A stretch of DNA of 64,000 nucleotides from assembly GCA_963556695.1 (NCBI GenBank), contig CAUWAG010000012.1, positions 3,968,001 through 4,032,000 on the forward strand, read 5' to 3'. Under the pieces are notes generated by a model that was given only the letters and a program-made list of their open reading frames with translations, did no database searches and was not told the origin of the DNA. The position numbers and the translations under genes are program-made. The stretch is from Anthostomella pinea. Taxonomy: Eukaryota > Ascomycota > Sordariomycetes > Xylariales > Xylariaceae. The first letter of the stretch is position 1. Each line of letters begins with the position of its first letter. This document shows, one piece after another, positions 21,481 through 34,937 of the stretch.

Positions 21481-24400
21481 AGAAGAAAATTTATGAGGGA
21501 GGAGATATTTTCTTTGATGTTAGCTGGTCGACGAGAGGTCCAGAGCAGCCAGCTGTAGACCCGGTTGGCAGTTGACTGGTAGGTTGGGTAATCTTTAGTT
21601 GACTCTATCGCCGAGTAAAGAGTACCCTTGGAGACGGAGGCAGGTAACTCGAGCTGTAGATGGGGCAGCCGACGTTGTGCTGATTAGGTGACCAATTCGA
21701 TCTCAGACCAACGGACGCGACTGCAGGTTGTTCGATCAATGGCAGGTGCGTATGTAATCTAGGCTCCGACAACGGAAGCTACCTATGGACTTCTGGCAAT
21801 TGATTGGCGTGGGCAGAGTAACAATCCCGACTTCCTAAAAGAGGATGACTGACGTCTGAATAGAAGCAGAGACCCCTTGAAGTACCAGATTGGCGGAGTC
21901 GTAAAACGTTGGAGTGAACGAGGAATCGTATCATCAACAGTTTTCCATTGAACGTTTTATTGGTTACCTATAGCTATTCTTTTCTGCAAAGGGAAAGCAC
22001 TATTGGTATATGTATCAAATAGGCAAAGCGTACATGCGATTACTTCATGCAACTGCCTTCCAGTCGTCTGAGCCGCAGCCCAAGGCCCCAGCAAGAATGG
22101 CCCCAGCTGAACCTCACCTCCGTTTGGTTCACAGACTAAGGTAAGGTAGTGGTATATCGTGCAGTCTGCATGCGATCATGCGTGGTAAGCTCTGAAGCTC
22201 CAACGTTGATGCGCATTGTCGTCCCTTGTTCAAATATACCTATGTATGGGCAGCTGCTGGTTCGCGCTGGCATTGATTTTGGGACAAGTGCAGCTGGCAC
22301 TTCAAGTAGATGGGGCATGCAAGGCAGGACTCTGGAAGTGCCTAGAAAGGCCGATACTCGGTGTCTTCAAGCCCTGAAGCTGAGTGCCCTGAAGCTGATT
22401 GCCCATCTCTGTGTTTGCACATCTTGAAAACAAGGCTAATCTCCATGTGCCAGAGTCAACTCTTCAAGTGCAGGTCTGACGAGAGGATGGAAGGCAGCAC
22501 AACGAACTGTGATCCTTCTTTCAAGAAGGCACACCTATTTATACTGCAGGATAATGAGTGCACTGCTCATTGTTATGCCAGACAGCTCTTTGCCCAATTG
22601 GGATTCCGTGTGAATTTTAGGGAAATCCAAGACAATATGTTTGGGAGGTCTCCATGCATATGGCCAAAGACTTAAAGTCAGGGGAAGTCGAAGTTGTCGA
22701 TATCTCCTCTGACATGTGCATCGAAGTGGTCACCGAATCGACATGGGCATCGACATGGTCGCCGCGATCAGGATAGCAGTCATGCCCCATCCGTCCAGCT
22801 GGTTGATGGACACAGCTCTTGGGTCATCGCAACAACAACCTGAGCGCCAGCATACGTGTAGCAAAGAAAGTCGACGACATAGGGCACAACAAAGTCGCCG
22901 ACAAAGGACACAATTTCCAACTGCATCACCAGTGATGTTGGCTGTCTCACTTCGGCATGTCTTGGAGGCCATGATCCACCCGAGCAAACGGTCTGAGACT
23001 TGTCAACCATAGTTGGAGATATCTAACTGTTTGAGGCTCTCCAGTGAGCGGATGCACGCAGACTATTTTGAATCCGAGATACAGTACATCACTGATGACG
23101 ATCAAAGACAGCCGTGACAAGGTCACCTGTGTGCCGGGAGTTTGAATGACCTTGATGGGTGGGGTAATGAGTTCCACGATACTGGATGCACGCTAGCAAG
23201 GCTGGCCCCTGGCAGAACGACATCACTGGAGGTCGTCCCGCATTCCCTGCACCTGCCCCGATACACAAAGGGTACCATGCTGAGCACACCAGTGCCCAGA
23301 GAGCCTCGGAATACCGGCGGCCAGCTGTCTTCCCGGGTCTGCCCATCTGAAGGAGAGTGCCATCCAGTCCGGGGATGAAAGGGGGCATGTTGGGCCACTT
23401 CGCCTTGACAGCAACCTAGGCCGTCAAAGCCGAGCCCAATCTGTCGTGCAGCCGAAGTCCTAGTTGGTCTCGTCCATCGCTGGCTTGCATAGTATGCATT
23501 AGCATTGAGGAAGGCTAGGTTGGGGGTGTGACACGGAAGCTAGCGGAATCTGAGTAGGCAGTCGAAACAGACTCCGTATTCCCTATAGGATCGCCTGATT
23601 GGCCGATGGTTTCATTTTCGCGGAGCAATGTGTGCGAATTCTCACCCCGCTTCCGCGGATAGTTCTGCAGAAGGACTGGGCAAAGCAGTAGAGCGTAGAG
23701 TTGTGTTGCAACAGGACGCCTGGAGTGGTCCCAGCGCACGCCTTTGCCTCACGTCGAGCCTGCTACATCGTATCCACTTGGGCAATTGAGCAACGCCTCC
23801 AGCCACGAAGGGTATCGTGATCAGGATGGCGGAGACGAGGAGGAGCGTCTCAAAAGCGGTCGGATCGTAATGCATGCCCTCCATAACCAATGTTCCAATG
23901 AGGCCTCGTCGATACCTGTACTGCGGTATGTGATGCGGTGCGGTGACACGTTCAAGGGTGTTCTGGTTATGATTGTGGAATTGAAAATGTTGGAGGAGAA
24001 AAAGTCGAGGAGAAAACGTCGAGGAGAACCGCGCGGCAGAATCTCGCTTACTTCCGAGGGCTCAACCCTAAACCTTGCTAAGTAGTTGGATTGCCATACA
24101 GTTATAGCTGGGCTGGCACCTTGGCTCCCTTATGGCCGAAGCTAGCTTGAGGGGGGCACGGGGACGTGTGAGTGGGGGTCAAGGAGTAGGTGGTCCGCGA
24201 AGAGCCTCCTCCTGTTGACTGCCCTGGACTATGTAGTATGCAGACACTGTTGACGAAATCCTCTGCAACTACTGGCATGACATCAAGATTTTGAGACTCC
24301 TAGCAGTCGTGATGGCTACATACAAAGTCCTACTTACCACGAGTATCCCAGTTGCCCCATTCCATGTGACCCGTCGACAACTTACATGATACCCCAAGCG

Positions 24401-25818
24401 TCGACATGTCCACAAGTACGAGGCGACTCACCCCTCCTTACACAGAATGAAGCATCCCATAGCAACGACAAGCCACAAATTCGAGTCTGTTATTTAAACC
24501 ATTACTCCCATACCATCCTGGAGTGAACCCATCCGTAGACAACAAGGATCAGGTCCCCGCCCAGCCTCCCTGGAGATGAAGACCCAGTACTGTTGTACCC
24601 CCATGATCCGCAGCACGGCAACCATGATGCAAATACATGACCCGGTACATGAGCTCACGCAAAAGACATGAACCAGCCACGAGTAAGGGTTCGTGTCCAA
24701 AGAAACCAAACAGGCAACGAGCATGAGCAACACCACGACCACATCCGCGCATACCATGTACCAGAGCGCAGCCCAACGACGAAGCAGTAGCGTACGCAGC
24801 GGCCCCAATGATCAAGCCCAGACGGAACATCCCACCGTAGTTAGCTAGAAACAATCTACCTACGTCCACATCCGCTGAACACCCCAGCCGCAGCAACGTC
24901 CCTGAGTCGAAAACGAGGTGCGAAGTAGTAAGTAGATAGCAAGATAGTCGTTCTACGGCAACAGTGACCTATTCCATGAGCACCATCTCCAGAGCAGCTC
25001 CCCATACACAATGGCAGCCAGCGTTCTGCCGCCAGACGACTGTAGGGTACGATATCTCCAGCAATACCTACAATTGCATACAGTAACGAGGTGGAGAGGA
25101 CCCCAAGTGAAAGTCAAGCATTATGCTGATGGGAACATGAGCGACTACGTATCAGCCACTGCGGGATACAGGGACATGCAGCAACGAAAGAAGACGAGAA
25201 TCGAAATACGGGCAAACACTCAATGCACATCGCAACCACGTCATAGAGATCTCAGCCATAAGGCGTCGGTCCGTCGTGTGGGAGGATGTCGACGAAGTAG
25301 ACCGCAGCAACAAATCTACGGACCTGGTGCAATCTAAGTGTCACTTCACAGGGAGCGCCCACATGTGATGAAGCACGCCTCACATTGAAGTCCGTCGTCA
25401 GAACGTAAAACAGATAGTGTTGACTGAACTCTGGATTACCGTTATAAGATCTGCACGTCAAGCCCATCAAGTCATCGGGGCACATGAAACGGTCAGACGA
25501 CATAAAACACCATCAAAGAAAAACAACATTCGGCAAAACTGGTATCAGTTCAGCTGCTAGCTATGCTCTACTACCTGACTAGGTAGACTGAAAAATGCCG
25601 AAGAGAGGTTGTTGGGTATGGTTCCCACTTATAAATACAGGATATTGCAAACGAGCACCAGATTTTCCAGAACGCCTGGCTATGCATGATCAAGAACCTC
25701 CATACTAGCTGCCATCAGTCTAGCAAGTTATACGAACTGGGTAGTTCTCTTCCTCATCCCCCATCTTGCCTGATATACCCACGAGTCAGGTCGATCAACC
25801 GACTGCGAACGGAAGTGA
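21481..25818. other. Gene-poor region, 4.3 kb
   Basis: No recognisable domain. Frames on the minus strand at 23642-23890 (hydrophobic TLLLVSAILITIPFVAGG), 24494-24808 and 25252-25503 look weakly coding. They could be exons of a decayed or multi-exon membrane-protein gene. The rest shows nothing I can assign. Confidence 0.4.
24494..24808 (-). CDS. Possible membrane-protein exon
   Basis: The frame encodes two long hydrophobic helices (VCADVVVVLLMLVACLVSL and a second around SCICIMVAVLRIMG) between charged ends, with natural-looking codon use. No start or splice junction could be fixed, so this may be the last exon of a membrane protein or a chance frame. Confidence 0.25.
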   Translation of the reverse strand: MGPLRTLLLRRWAALWYMVCADVVVVLLMLVACLVSLDTNPYSWLVHVFCVSSCTGSCICIMVAVLRIMGVQQYWVFISREAGRGPDPCCLRMGSLQDGMGVMV

Positions 25819-28800
25819 TCAGTAGTATCCTCCGTACGGCTGCTGTGGGGGTGGCATCCCATATGGGTTGGGCGCCGACGAGTAATTGTTCTGCCATGCC
25901 GCATACGCATGATTGTCTGCGCCAGACGAATGTGCGAGCGGGTTAAACTGGCTTGGTCCTGGATTCTGGTAAACGGCAGGGGGTGGCTCGTAGGATCCGC
26001 TGGAACCGGGACGAAGGGATGAATTGCGGTACGCAGTGGTAGTCGGGGGAAGTGCACGGGCGGTACCATTGTACGGACTCTGGGGCCTGCCCGCGACACC
26101 AGCCGAATCCCGGCCTGGATACGGGTAAGGTGGGTATTCCAACGACGCCTGCTTGGTTTGCGTGCGCGCTTGGCCGTTCTCATACAGAGCTTTCCACTCC
26201 TGGTAGTCTGGAACGTGAGTCTCTCGCACAAGACGGACCAGACCTTCGGTTTTGAACTGAAGCGCACTGAGAGTTTCGGCCGGGGGGATGAGACCAATAA
26301 GGAAGGTGATGTCTCTGGGAATGGGGGCGGGTGCGTTGGAACTTGTTGACATCCCCTGACCATGCTTGGCTCGACGTTGCTGATCAAGTCGTCGGCCAGC
26401 AGCGCCTTTGAGAGGCGAGGCACCGCGCGCCAACTTCCGGGGCGGGTTGTAATCATCCTGCTCTTCGACTTGGAAAGGACGCTTGGGGGAGTTGGTGTTG
26501 ACTGGCAGAAACTGAGGTCGTGGGCTTCGCTCCATCTGAGGCACCGGGGGCGGACTGCTTCTGACAGACGGGGACCGACGCTCGACCGACTGCATAAGAG
26601 CCTCGGCGCTCATCTGCTGAGCGGGTGAAATGATGACTCGAGCCGTTATGGGGTTGAAAGTGTCCGAAGCAAATCGAGCTGCGAAATGAGCCACATTGGA
26701 TTCTTCCGGGAACAGTTCGGCCATCTGCTTTTCCAGTTCCCTCACTTGCACAAGTTCACCGTATTTAGCCTCATAAGCGTGAAAATAGGCGAAGAGTGGC
26801 TTGAGCTTGGAAATAAGCTCTGGCTTCTGCTTGAACCGCTGTACGGTCTGAGAGAAAGCGACTCGAGCATCTGAGGAGGTGTTAGCGATATCAAGTAGGA
26901 ATGAAGCAAGAGAGAAACTTACTGGTGAAGTCACGTCTTGCGTGGAGATGCTTCAGTTGCTCGACAAAGAACTGCTCAGACTCCGGGAAGAGCTTGGCGC
27001 CACGCTCGAATATCTTGGTGGCCACAGGGTCTTGATAGACGTCCCACTCAATATGAGCGATGGCTATGTAGACATCGCTGGTAAGACGGCCCCTACCACG
27101 CGCTTCGGTGAAGATGCCTCGCACGCCAGTCGGGGGCTGGCTCTTGCCCTGCCCCTGCAGTCGTCGGAAAGCACGAGCCAGAGCGATCCATAGATAGGAG
27201 ATGTGCTGAGACAGCATCTGGACTTGAACGGCGAAGCCATCCTGTACGGCTTTGATTCTCTCTTGCTTGAAAGACCCAAGAGAGGGTCTTTCCAGGATTT
27301 CCCCTTCGTCGTCGTCCTCGCCGTCAGCTCTCCCATTATCAGGAAGATCAGTGCTTGCGTCTTCCTCGATCTTTGCTATCGCTGCGGCTTCTCGTTCCTT
27401 CAATTTCTTGACCATCTCATATAGGGCGTCGAGGACCTTGTCGAATGGAGCTCGCACAGCCTGAGCTAGAGCGGCTTTCGCCCCGTCGTCTTCGCCATCG
27501 CGCTGCGTCAATTCAATATGATCCGCGTGCTTCAGCGCCAAAACGGAGCTCTCGGGGTTGGCGGCAATGCCATCGACGAGGAATTGCAGACCCAGGTCCT
27601 GACCATCCTTTCCGAAAATCTTGTTGTCGAAACACCATTCCGCGGCTTCAATCCACAGCTCTGGCCAGAAGCGTAACGCCATAAGGGCTTGACTGTAGAC
27701 GTGGAGTATCCTCTGTTGCAAGGATTCTGCATCCTCGGACTTCAGAACAAGCGGATCCTCCTTTTCCCAGGCGATCCAGGCTTTCCATAGTCGGACCTGT
27801 TCCATGTAATCTTGATCGCCGAAGCCGGGAGCAGGCGGCAAACGAGGAACAGTGGTTCTTTGCAAACCCCTTGTGATGTTCTCCAGATGGGTATTGGCAC
27901 TGCGAGCTGTCATATAAGCCGGTGACCGCTCTTGAAGCTTTTTTCGGCCCTGAATGTTCTTTATTAGCCCGTCCTTCACACATCGTAACATGTCAACATT
28001 GCTCACCGTCTGCCTGTTTAAGCCCATCTCGAACTGGTCATACTCTTTCCATAGCGCGTTCAAGTTGGCCATTGGGATTCCGATGGCACGTTGGTACGCT
28101 TTACGTAGCTGGTCCATCTTTTGTTGATCCTGCCAGTTTGTGCCTCCAAGTTGTCCTGGGCCTGTCTTCAGGAATTGGATGTAGTCCTGCCAAATAGACC
28201 CTGCATCCTTGTCCTGCCCGATGTTATTGAGCACAAACTCGTAGGATTGACTGAGGACCTGGCGTGCGGCGCCACTTGGATCATTGTTGAGGTCGTTTCT
28301 GCGACGGACATAGTTGAGGTAGGTTGTCCACAGCTGTACGTTATGCACCCGCATCAGTGTGCGGCTGAAGATCGTCTCCGCGGGGGTGAAGTTGTCCAAG
28401 CTCAGCTCCATGTCGATGTATGCAACCCAAATCTCGGCCTGTGGAAGGTCAGCGTCAATGATCCAGAATTGCGATGAAGGCTGAAGAACTGACCGCTTGT
28501 GGGAATATCTCAAGGAATCGTTCGTAGGTGGACCTGGCATCGTCGACCTTGTGACGGCGCTTCTGCTCGTCAATCAAGGCTAGCCATGCCTCAACGTCGC
28601 CTCGGGGATCTTCCTTGACACGGTTTTCCAGGATGCCGATACTATCAGTGGGCAATCTTGATTTACCAGCGCCTGTCACGGCCACGTTCGGGTTGACTGT
28701 GACTGTAGGTGTGGTAGCTGCAGCGGTTGTGGCAGCAGGAATCGAGTTACTGCTCGCTTGAGCAGAGCCATAGCTCGAGGTATCTTGAGGAGTGGTAGAT

Positions 28801-29252
28801 TGATGGAAAGGGGATTGACCAAAAGGCCGAGCTTGCGCCTCAGTCGGAGTGGGCTTTAGAGTGCTGGGGGTCGGCGCCGGAGCAGGTGTGTCGTCGTCTT
28901 CATCATCAGATGAACCAACAATGAAGCCTCCAGCTGTCTTGGGCTTCTTGAGGGGACGAGACGAGGCAGCAGAAGCGCTTCGCTCAACATGGGGAGGGGC
29001 AGAAGTGGTAATGGTGACGGACTCGGGGTCGTACTCTCCAGCATCCTCGTCATCGTCCTCGTCTATGCCCGCGGAATCACCAGAAGCAATATTGTGGACT
29101 GGGTCAAGTTGCATGGAAGGTTCTTGGACTTGTTCGGCGCTATGCTCAGTATTTGGACCATGATTCTCAGCAGCACCAGTCCATCCATCTACACTCCCAG
29201 TGGGATTGCTGCCCTGCTGGGCGCCGGTATCTTGTGAGCCCTCGGAAGCCAT
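25819..29252 (-). CDS. rna14: mRNA 3'-end-processing protein RNA14 (CFIA subunit), 1108 aa
   Basis: Three exons: 29252-28494, 28438-26923 and 26870-25819. The introns are 55 and 52 nt and the frames join. Residues 1-210 are acidic, low-complexity and Ala/Thr/Pro-rich. From about residue 215 come HAT repeats with W..Y/F..E spacing, for example AEIWVAYIDMELS, QLWTTYLNYV and RLWKAWIAWE. The Suf/CstF-77-type core ends around residue 800. A Pro/Gln/Tyr-rich C-terminal tail follows (QQPYGGYY end). RNA14 scaffolds cleavage factor IA and binds RNA15 and PCF11 in pre-mRNA cleavage and polyadenylation in the nucleus. Length agrees with filamentous-fungal orthologues. It is divergent to ASF1. Confidence 0.92.
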
Positions 29253-30324
29253 GGTGGTAATGTTGGAGCCAGCGATGGCAGAGAGGATCTGCGATGAAGT
29301 CCGTAGAATATCTTGGTAAGCGAAAAGGTCAATGGGCGCAGTGGGCGCAAGGGCGCGCGATGCGCAAGCAGGTTCTATCGCGACGATGGTGTCAGCTCAA
29401 TGCGTCAATCCAGCACGAGGTAGCTGCCAAATGAGTCCGGACGAGCACACCGGCAGTGCCTGTGGATGGAATATTCGCCTCTATGATGTCGCTGACAACT
29501 TCTGCTCTGGGTGGTACAGCAGCACAGGAGGAGAACATGCAGTGTCGCAGTCTGTCGACTTGAGGTGATGGGAAGAGGTTGAATCAGGTACCGGCAATCG
29601 CAGGAACAATAAAAAGCAGGTCAGGATTCTTGAATGGAGAAATGGCCGAAAGGATCCAAGCTCTCAGAATAATGTCAGCTCTAGCCATGAACAGCCTAGC
29701 GCGGCTCCGCTCTGCCTTAGGTAGCAACTCCACATGAGTGAGTACCTCTGTGGCTGCCCAGACAATCAGACAATCAGGCAATCCAGACCATCTTCCCAGC
29801 CACACTTCCTGGCGCACAGCCACATGCAGACGAAGTGGAGGCTGGGACCAAAGCCGACGTGCAGGAGGTTGGACAGGCGGGTTGCACAAGGGGTCCACTG
29901 GAGTGTGATCTCCAGACCGTGTTTTACATGGCAAGGCACCCAATGAACAGCGTCGCATCCGAGGACGCGCTTTCAGGACTGGAGGCGCGCAGGCGCGTTC
30001 CTCTTTAATTGAGTCGTTGCCCTGGTCGCATCAACTCCACAACCCACACCATCACCCGCCCATCACCCATCACCCGCCGTCACGACAACAATAACATCAA
30101 TGTGAACCAGGCTCACCAGGTCCTTCACGATTTTCGAATCTGACGCCGCCTCTGTCTCCGAGTCGTTCCACTGTTGACTTCAGATCAAGCATCAGGCGAC
30201 AGCGCTGACGGCTAACTATTCTACCACGATAGCCCATCCGACCAGTCGGTGGCATCTCCTCTTGCTGCAGACACAATCGTCTACCCACCACCGACCGGTA
30301 CATACCTACCTTACCCAGCCCAAG
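29253..30324. promoter_or_regulatory. Divergent promoter region between rna14 and asf1
   Basis: This 1.07-kb gap separates two housekeeping genes transcribed away from each other. The right side has CA-rich leader sequence (ACCCATCACCCGCC repeats near 30040-30080). I see no further gene. Confidence 0.5.
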
Positions 30325-31378
30325 ATGTCGGTTGTATCTCTCCTTGGGGTCAATGTCATGAACAACCCTGCCAAGTTCACCGACAGCTACGAGTTCGAGA
30401 TCACCTTCGAGTGCCTGGAACATCTTGAGAAAGGTGTGTGCGCCGATTCGGACCGTCCTGGGTACTAAACACCAGACTGACACTTACTTGCAGACTTGGA
30501 GTGGAAGCTGACCTATGTCGGCTCGGCTACCTCGTAAGTGGCCGCCCAGTGACTCTGACTGCTATGGCAGACTGTTGCTAACCTGCGCCAACAGTGACCA
30601 GTATGACCAAGAACTCGACAGTCTCCTCGTTGGCCCCATCCCCGTTGGTGTCAACAAGTTCAACTTTGAGGCTGCGCCTCCAAAGACAACCCGCATTCCC
30701 GATGCTGATATTTTAGGCGTTACTGTCGTCCTACTTACCTGCTCATACGACGGTCGCGAGTTCGTACGAGTCGGATACTATGTGAACAATGAGTACGAGT
30801 CGGATGAGCTGAATGCCGAGCCGCCTGCCAGGCCCATTGTTGAGAAGATTCGACGAAATGTTCTTGCTGATAAGCCCAGAGTCACGCGCTTTGCCATCAA
30901 GTGGTATGAGTAGCCCAGTCCCTGAAAATTCCCGGGGAGGGTTTCAAGTCACCTTACTGACTTGCAACACAGGGATTCTGAAGCCTCTGCCCCAGCCGAG
31001 TTCCCACCCGAGCAGCCCGAAGCCGATATTGTAGCTGATGGAGATGAATACGGAGCCGAGGAAATCGACGAGGAGGCTGAGGAAGAGGAGGCTGCCGATG
31101 CTGCACCCGGGAAGAATGGCGAGGGCAGCGCCACAGCCGCCGCTGTAGCTGCCGACGGTGACGCCGAGATGGGAGGCGTCGAAGGGCCCGGAGCGCTTGC
31201 CGAGGAAGACGAGGTTTCCGATGAGGGCAGTGTCGATCTCGAGGACGAGAGTGAGGATGACCTCGAAGAAGAGGTTGAGGGAGAGGAAGAGGCTGCCGAG
31301 GCTGGTGACGATGCTATGGAGGTCGACGACCACACGGCTGCCGATGCGCAAGCTGGTAAGGAGGTTATGGCCCACTGA
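30325..31378 (+). CDS. asf1: Histone H3-H4 chaperone ASF1, 287 aa
   Basis: Four exons: 30325-30433, 30494-30533, 30595-30903 and 30973-31378, with in-frame GT-AG junctions. Residues 1-155 are the conserved immunoglobulin-like core, starting [18 protein letters not shown]. It includes [43 protein letters not shown] and VGYYVNNEY, and ends with RFAIKWDSE. Residues 156-287 form a strongly acidic tail (Glu/Asp/Ala). ASF1 binds the H3-H4 dimer and hands it to CAF-1 or HIRA in nucleosome assembly. The core is near invariant, so the assignment is secure. Confidence 0.97.
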
Positions 31379-32287
31379 ACATCTTGGCTTTCGACCTCGA
31401 TCAGAGGACACGCCGCCGCATGCCGCATGGTACTGGCCATGGGCAGTGGCTGGATGGCGTACGAAATTACGAAGAGCCGGGAATGATTTTCGACTTGTCC
31501 ATCATCGATACCAGGATACGAAGAGGGAGGGCTGCTGAGGTGCCTGGTTCGATACTTATTAGACGCGCTCGTCTTCCTTGATATACAGATACGATTCCCC
31601 AGAACTTATCACTCTATTCACTGGATACCCCCAGAGTACCATCGTTGTTGAATAGTCGCACGCTGCGAGCAATGTGACATACATCGGCCGCTTCTGATCC
31701 GCTGAACGTTGCAGACTCCCCGGGCGTTGCTGAATCGCCACTCATTTCTTTTCAAAGACGTGCTAATTTGACGATCCGCCAGGTTGATAGCTATTATCCA
31801 GCGTCTCGACATCTTGACGCCGAATTCTCTCAGTATGCCAGCATGTTCTTCAGGTCAGCCCGGGAAATGACTACCGTTGAAGAGACCGGAACTTTCCATC
31901 TCCCGCGGCTCGATATGCCTGCTTGGTAGAGTGAGTTACAAACGCAATGCACCCACTACTTGCTGATGTTCCTGTCACCACGGCATTGGACGAATACGGT
32001 GCAAGCTACGTTGCAATGAACTCTAGAACCTCACCTCGCGCTGATTGCACCCCAGACGATGACCGTAGGCCCAGTCCGTCTCGCCGTGTCAAAGATGTAT
32101 CCAATTCTTGCGACGAGCCCAAACAGACACATCCGTTGGTCTCCTCCCTCCACACCGAGAACACTCAAAACCCCGAAGCTAGATGCGACGAAGCGGAATA
32201 CATACACCAAGGCCATGTCGTCGATACCGACTATGCATGCATGCCAACGAACAACGCCATCAGTAGGCCCCAAGATCCCATCTACCT
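31379..32287. other. Intergenic between convergent genes
   Basis: Holds the 3' UTRs of asf1 and the flavocytochrome gene. The frame at 31947-32552 runs into the antisense of the latter and lacks any domain. Confidence 0.5.
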
Positions 32288-34037
32288 TCACAATCGACCC
32301 TTCTCAGGGCGCCACATCTCGTTGTACAGGCGCATCGCATTGACGCGATCCGGGCTCGCCTGGTCCAGCGAGTTCATCCCAATCAGCTTCATATTGAGCA
32401 CAAGCTCCTCCGCAAGAACTATCCCCCGCAATATCAGCATCGGCATGAAAAGCCAGAACAACAGAAAGGCAAGAGTAACGATACGAAACCGGAAGTACTC
32501 ACTATCACAACACCGCTCAACCCCCTTCTCCCCATACGCCCCCAGCGCGTAGAAGAACGGCCGCGCGATCCCCACCGCCGTGGCGCCCAGACACAGCGCC
32601 TTCAGCACGTCGGCGCCGTCGCGGCACCCGCCGTCCACAAGCACCTCCAGCCGCCCCAGCACTTCCGGGCAATACGTCCGGATCTCCAGCAGCGTCGTCA
32701 GCGCGTCGGGCGCCGAGTGCGCCTGCCGGCCGCCGTGGTTGCTCAGCACGATGCCCTGACACCCGTGCGCCAGCGCCAGCCGCGCGTCCTCAGCGCTCTG
32801 CACGCCCTTGACAACCACTGGACCGTCGCCCCACGCCTCCCGGATCCAGACGAGGTCCGCCCAGGTTAGCGCGGCGTTGAGCTGCCCTCCATCGACGTGC
32901 GACCGCATCCCGAAGCCCGCCTTCTCGGCCTCGACGGGCAGGCCCATGGCCAGCGCCTCTTGCGCCTGGATGCGCCGGTCGATGGTGCGCTTGCCGATCG
33001 TCGGCGTGTCGACCGTCACCCACAGGCTGCGGAAGCCGGCCGCTTTGGCGCGCCGAATAGTATCGACGGCGACGCTGCGGTCGTTCGGGATGTATAGCTG
33101 GAAGTGCAATTGCGCGGGTGGGAGCTCCTCCGCGGCCGCGACGCCGGCGCCTGTCGATGGCTTTCCTTCATTCACACTGGCACCCTTACCCTCATCCCCA
33201 CCCCCCTCCAGCGCCCTCTTCTCCCCCTCAAAAGCCTCCATTACCTCCTCCATACTCTGTGTCGAAACCGTGCTCAACAACCCATGCACCCCGCGCCTCG
33301 CCAGCGCCCTCACCAGCGCGACCTCGCCGCCGTCGTGCGCGCGCCCCAGCTGGCCCATAGCCGAGCAGTAAAAAGGGAACGCGGCACCGGCACCGAGGAT
33401 CGACGTGCGGGCGCTGGCCCGCGCCACGCCCCCCTGCGGCCAGATGCGCGGCCGGAAGCTGACGCGGCGCCATGAGGATAGGTTGGCGGCGTGCGCGAGC
33501 CCCGAGTTTGCGGAGGATGAGACGTACGAGTAGGCGTTGGGCGAGAGGACGGCCTTGGCGGCGGGCTCGAAGTCCGGGAGGGCTATGCAGTGGGAGATGT
33601 GCGGGGGGCCACTGCCGGCGTTGGTGGTGGAGGTTCTGGAGTTGGGGTTGCCGTTGGGGTTCGTGTCTGCATTTGATGCGGAGGCGAGGGGGAGTGAGGC
33701 CACGGTTGCGGGGTCGACTTCGCCTAGGCAGATGTCCTTGGGCAGGAACTGCAGTATGTCCGGCGAGTGAATCTTGCGGAACTCGAATGTGGCATCCTGG
33801 AGTCACGATGAGTATTCGTCTGAGTCGATGTTGAGATAGATAGGGGAGGAAACTTGTTACGGACGGGAGGCATACTTGCCCGCCCTGCTTGAGGAGGATG
33901 GCCGCGCCGCCGGGGTGCAGGTCTAGGTATGCGGTCACGTCGTACACCTTGCCGTTTATCACCAGCCAGCACGAGGACGGCGTGCCGTGCTTGGTGATCT
34001 CGTCCGCGCTAAACATGATGGTCTTGGGAAGCTTCAT
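32288..34037 (-). CDS. Flavocytochrome b2-type FMN-dependent 2-hydroxyacid (L-lactate) dehydrogenase, 528 aa
   Basis: Exons are 34037-33876, 33796-32503 and 32418-32288. Residues 8-80 form a cytochrome b5-like haem domain with H41-P-G-G and a second candidate ligand H64 (FRKIH). Residues ~100-520 form the FMN_dh TIM barrel. It shows GAAFPFYCSAMGQL, LHFQLYIPNDRS, WVTVDTPTIGKR and VVVKGVQSAEDA. IVLSNHGGRQ follows with the catalytic-type His, then VDGGCRDGADVLKALCLGA and GIARPFFYALGAYG. Loss of an obvious presequence suggests a cytosolic or peroxisomal rather than mitochondrial enzyme. A Gly/Glu-rich insertion interrupts the barrel around EKRALEGGGDEGKG. It lies 0.9 kb from the RiPP precursor and could be a cluster accessory or an unrelated primary-metabolism gene. 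Confidence 0.85.
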
Positions 34038-34937
34038 GTCGCAGCAAGGAAAGGGGAGAGTCAGGGAGATAAATGTGTGTGTTTCGCTGCTCTAGGCTCG
34101 CGTGACGTTGTATAGATTTGGGGTGGTGGCATGCTTTTATAGGTTATAGCATCAAGCACATGTATGCCATAATCGACGTTACAACAGCGTTGGGGTAGAA
34201 TGCGACCATGACTACCGGTATTCATCCCCAACATGGAGTAAAACCCGAGAACTGTATTGTGGAAGCTTTTTGGAGTCGCCGGCAGATAGTCCCGCTGAAT
34301 CATCTCGATTAACTGTAGTCAAATGGACAAACCCAGCGTCTTTCACATCATGTGCCTTGCTAGGTACTATGAGCTGATCACAATGTTGCATGTTTGCATG
34401 AGACATGCCTCCGTTCGACGTTGTTTGTTTTGCAATGATATACAACCACTCAGGAGCCACCGCGGTCAGCAACCATGGTTTGAGGAACGGTCCATATCCT
34501 GATGTACTGGTCTGGACAATGGTCATAGTAATGGTCATGTCCAGCTGGGAGTGAGTGAAGGGAACTAACACATCGGCCGAGTGGGCGGTTCAGGGTGGAT
34601 TCAACTGAGTCATCCACCCCTACTGCTGAACTTGGCCATCTTGATGACATCTATACACTGGCGTGTAAGCTGGCGTTGTAATATTACACGATTTACAGAG
34701 CCTTAGGGGTTTAATGGAGGCATTTGGATGCTGGCACCATAGAAAGGTTGTTCAAGAAGGAGCCACATTAGATGGGAAAGGGCTTCGTTTCTCTTGGGAA
34801 ATCAACTAGTGCAAATATCTCCGAAAATCAGGAACACTGTTTAATCTCTGCCCGAACTTCCTTGCTTTACCAACCCCAGATCACACCGTACGGGTGCAGC
34901 AGTCCAGGGACACCCTATGGAGGCAATGTCGCCAACC
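34038..34937. other. Intergenic, no gene seen
   Basis: Between the flavocytochrome gene start and the 3' end of the peptide precursor. Small overlapping frames only. Confidence 0.5.

Noticed and set aside
32808..33475. Plus-strand frames opposite the flavocytochrome gene
   Set aside because: Shadows of a high-GC3 gene, rich in Arg/Pro/Ala and without motifs.
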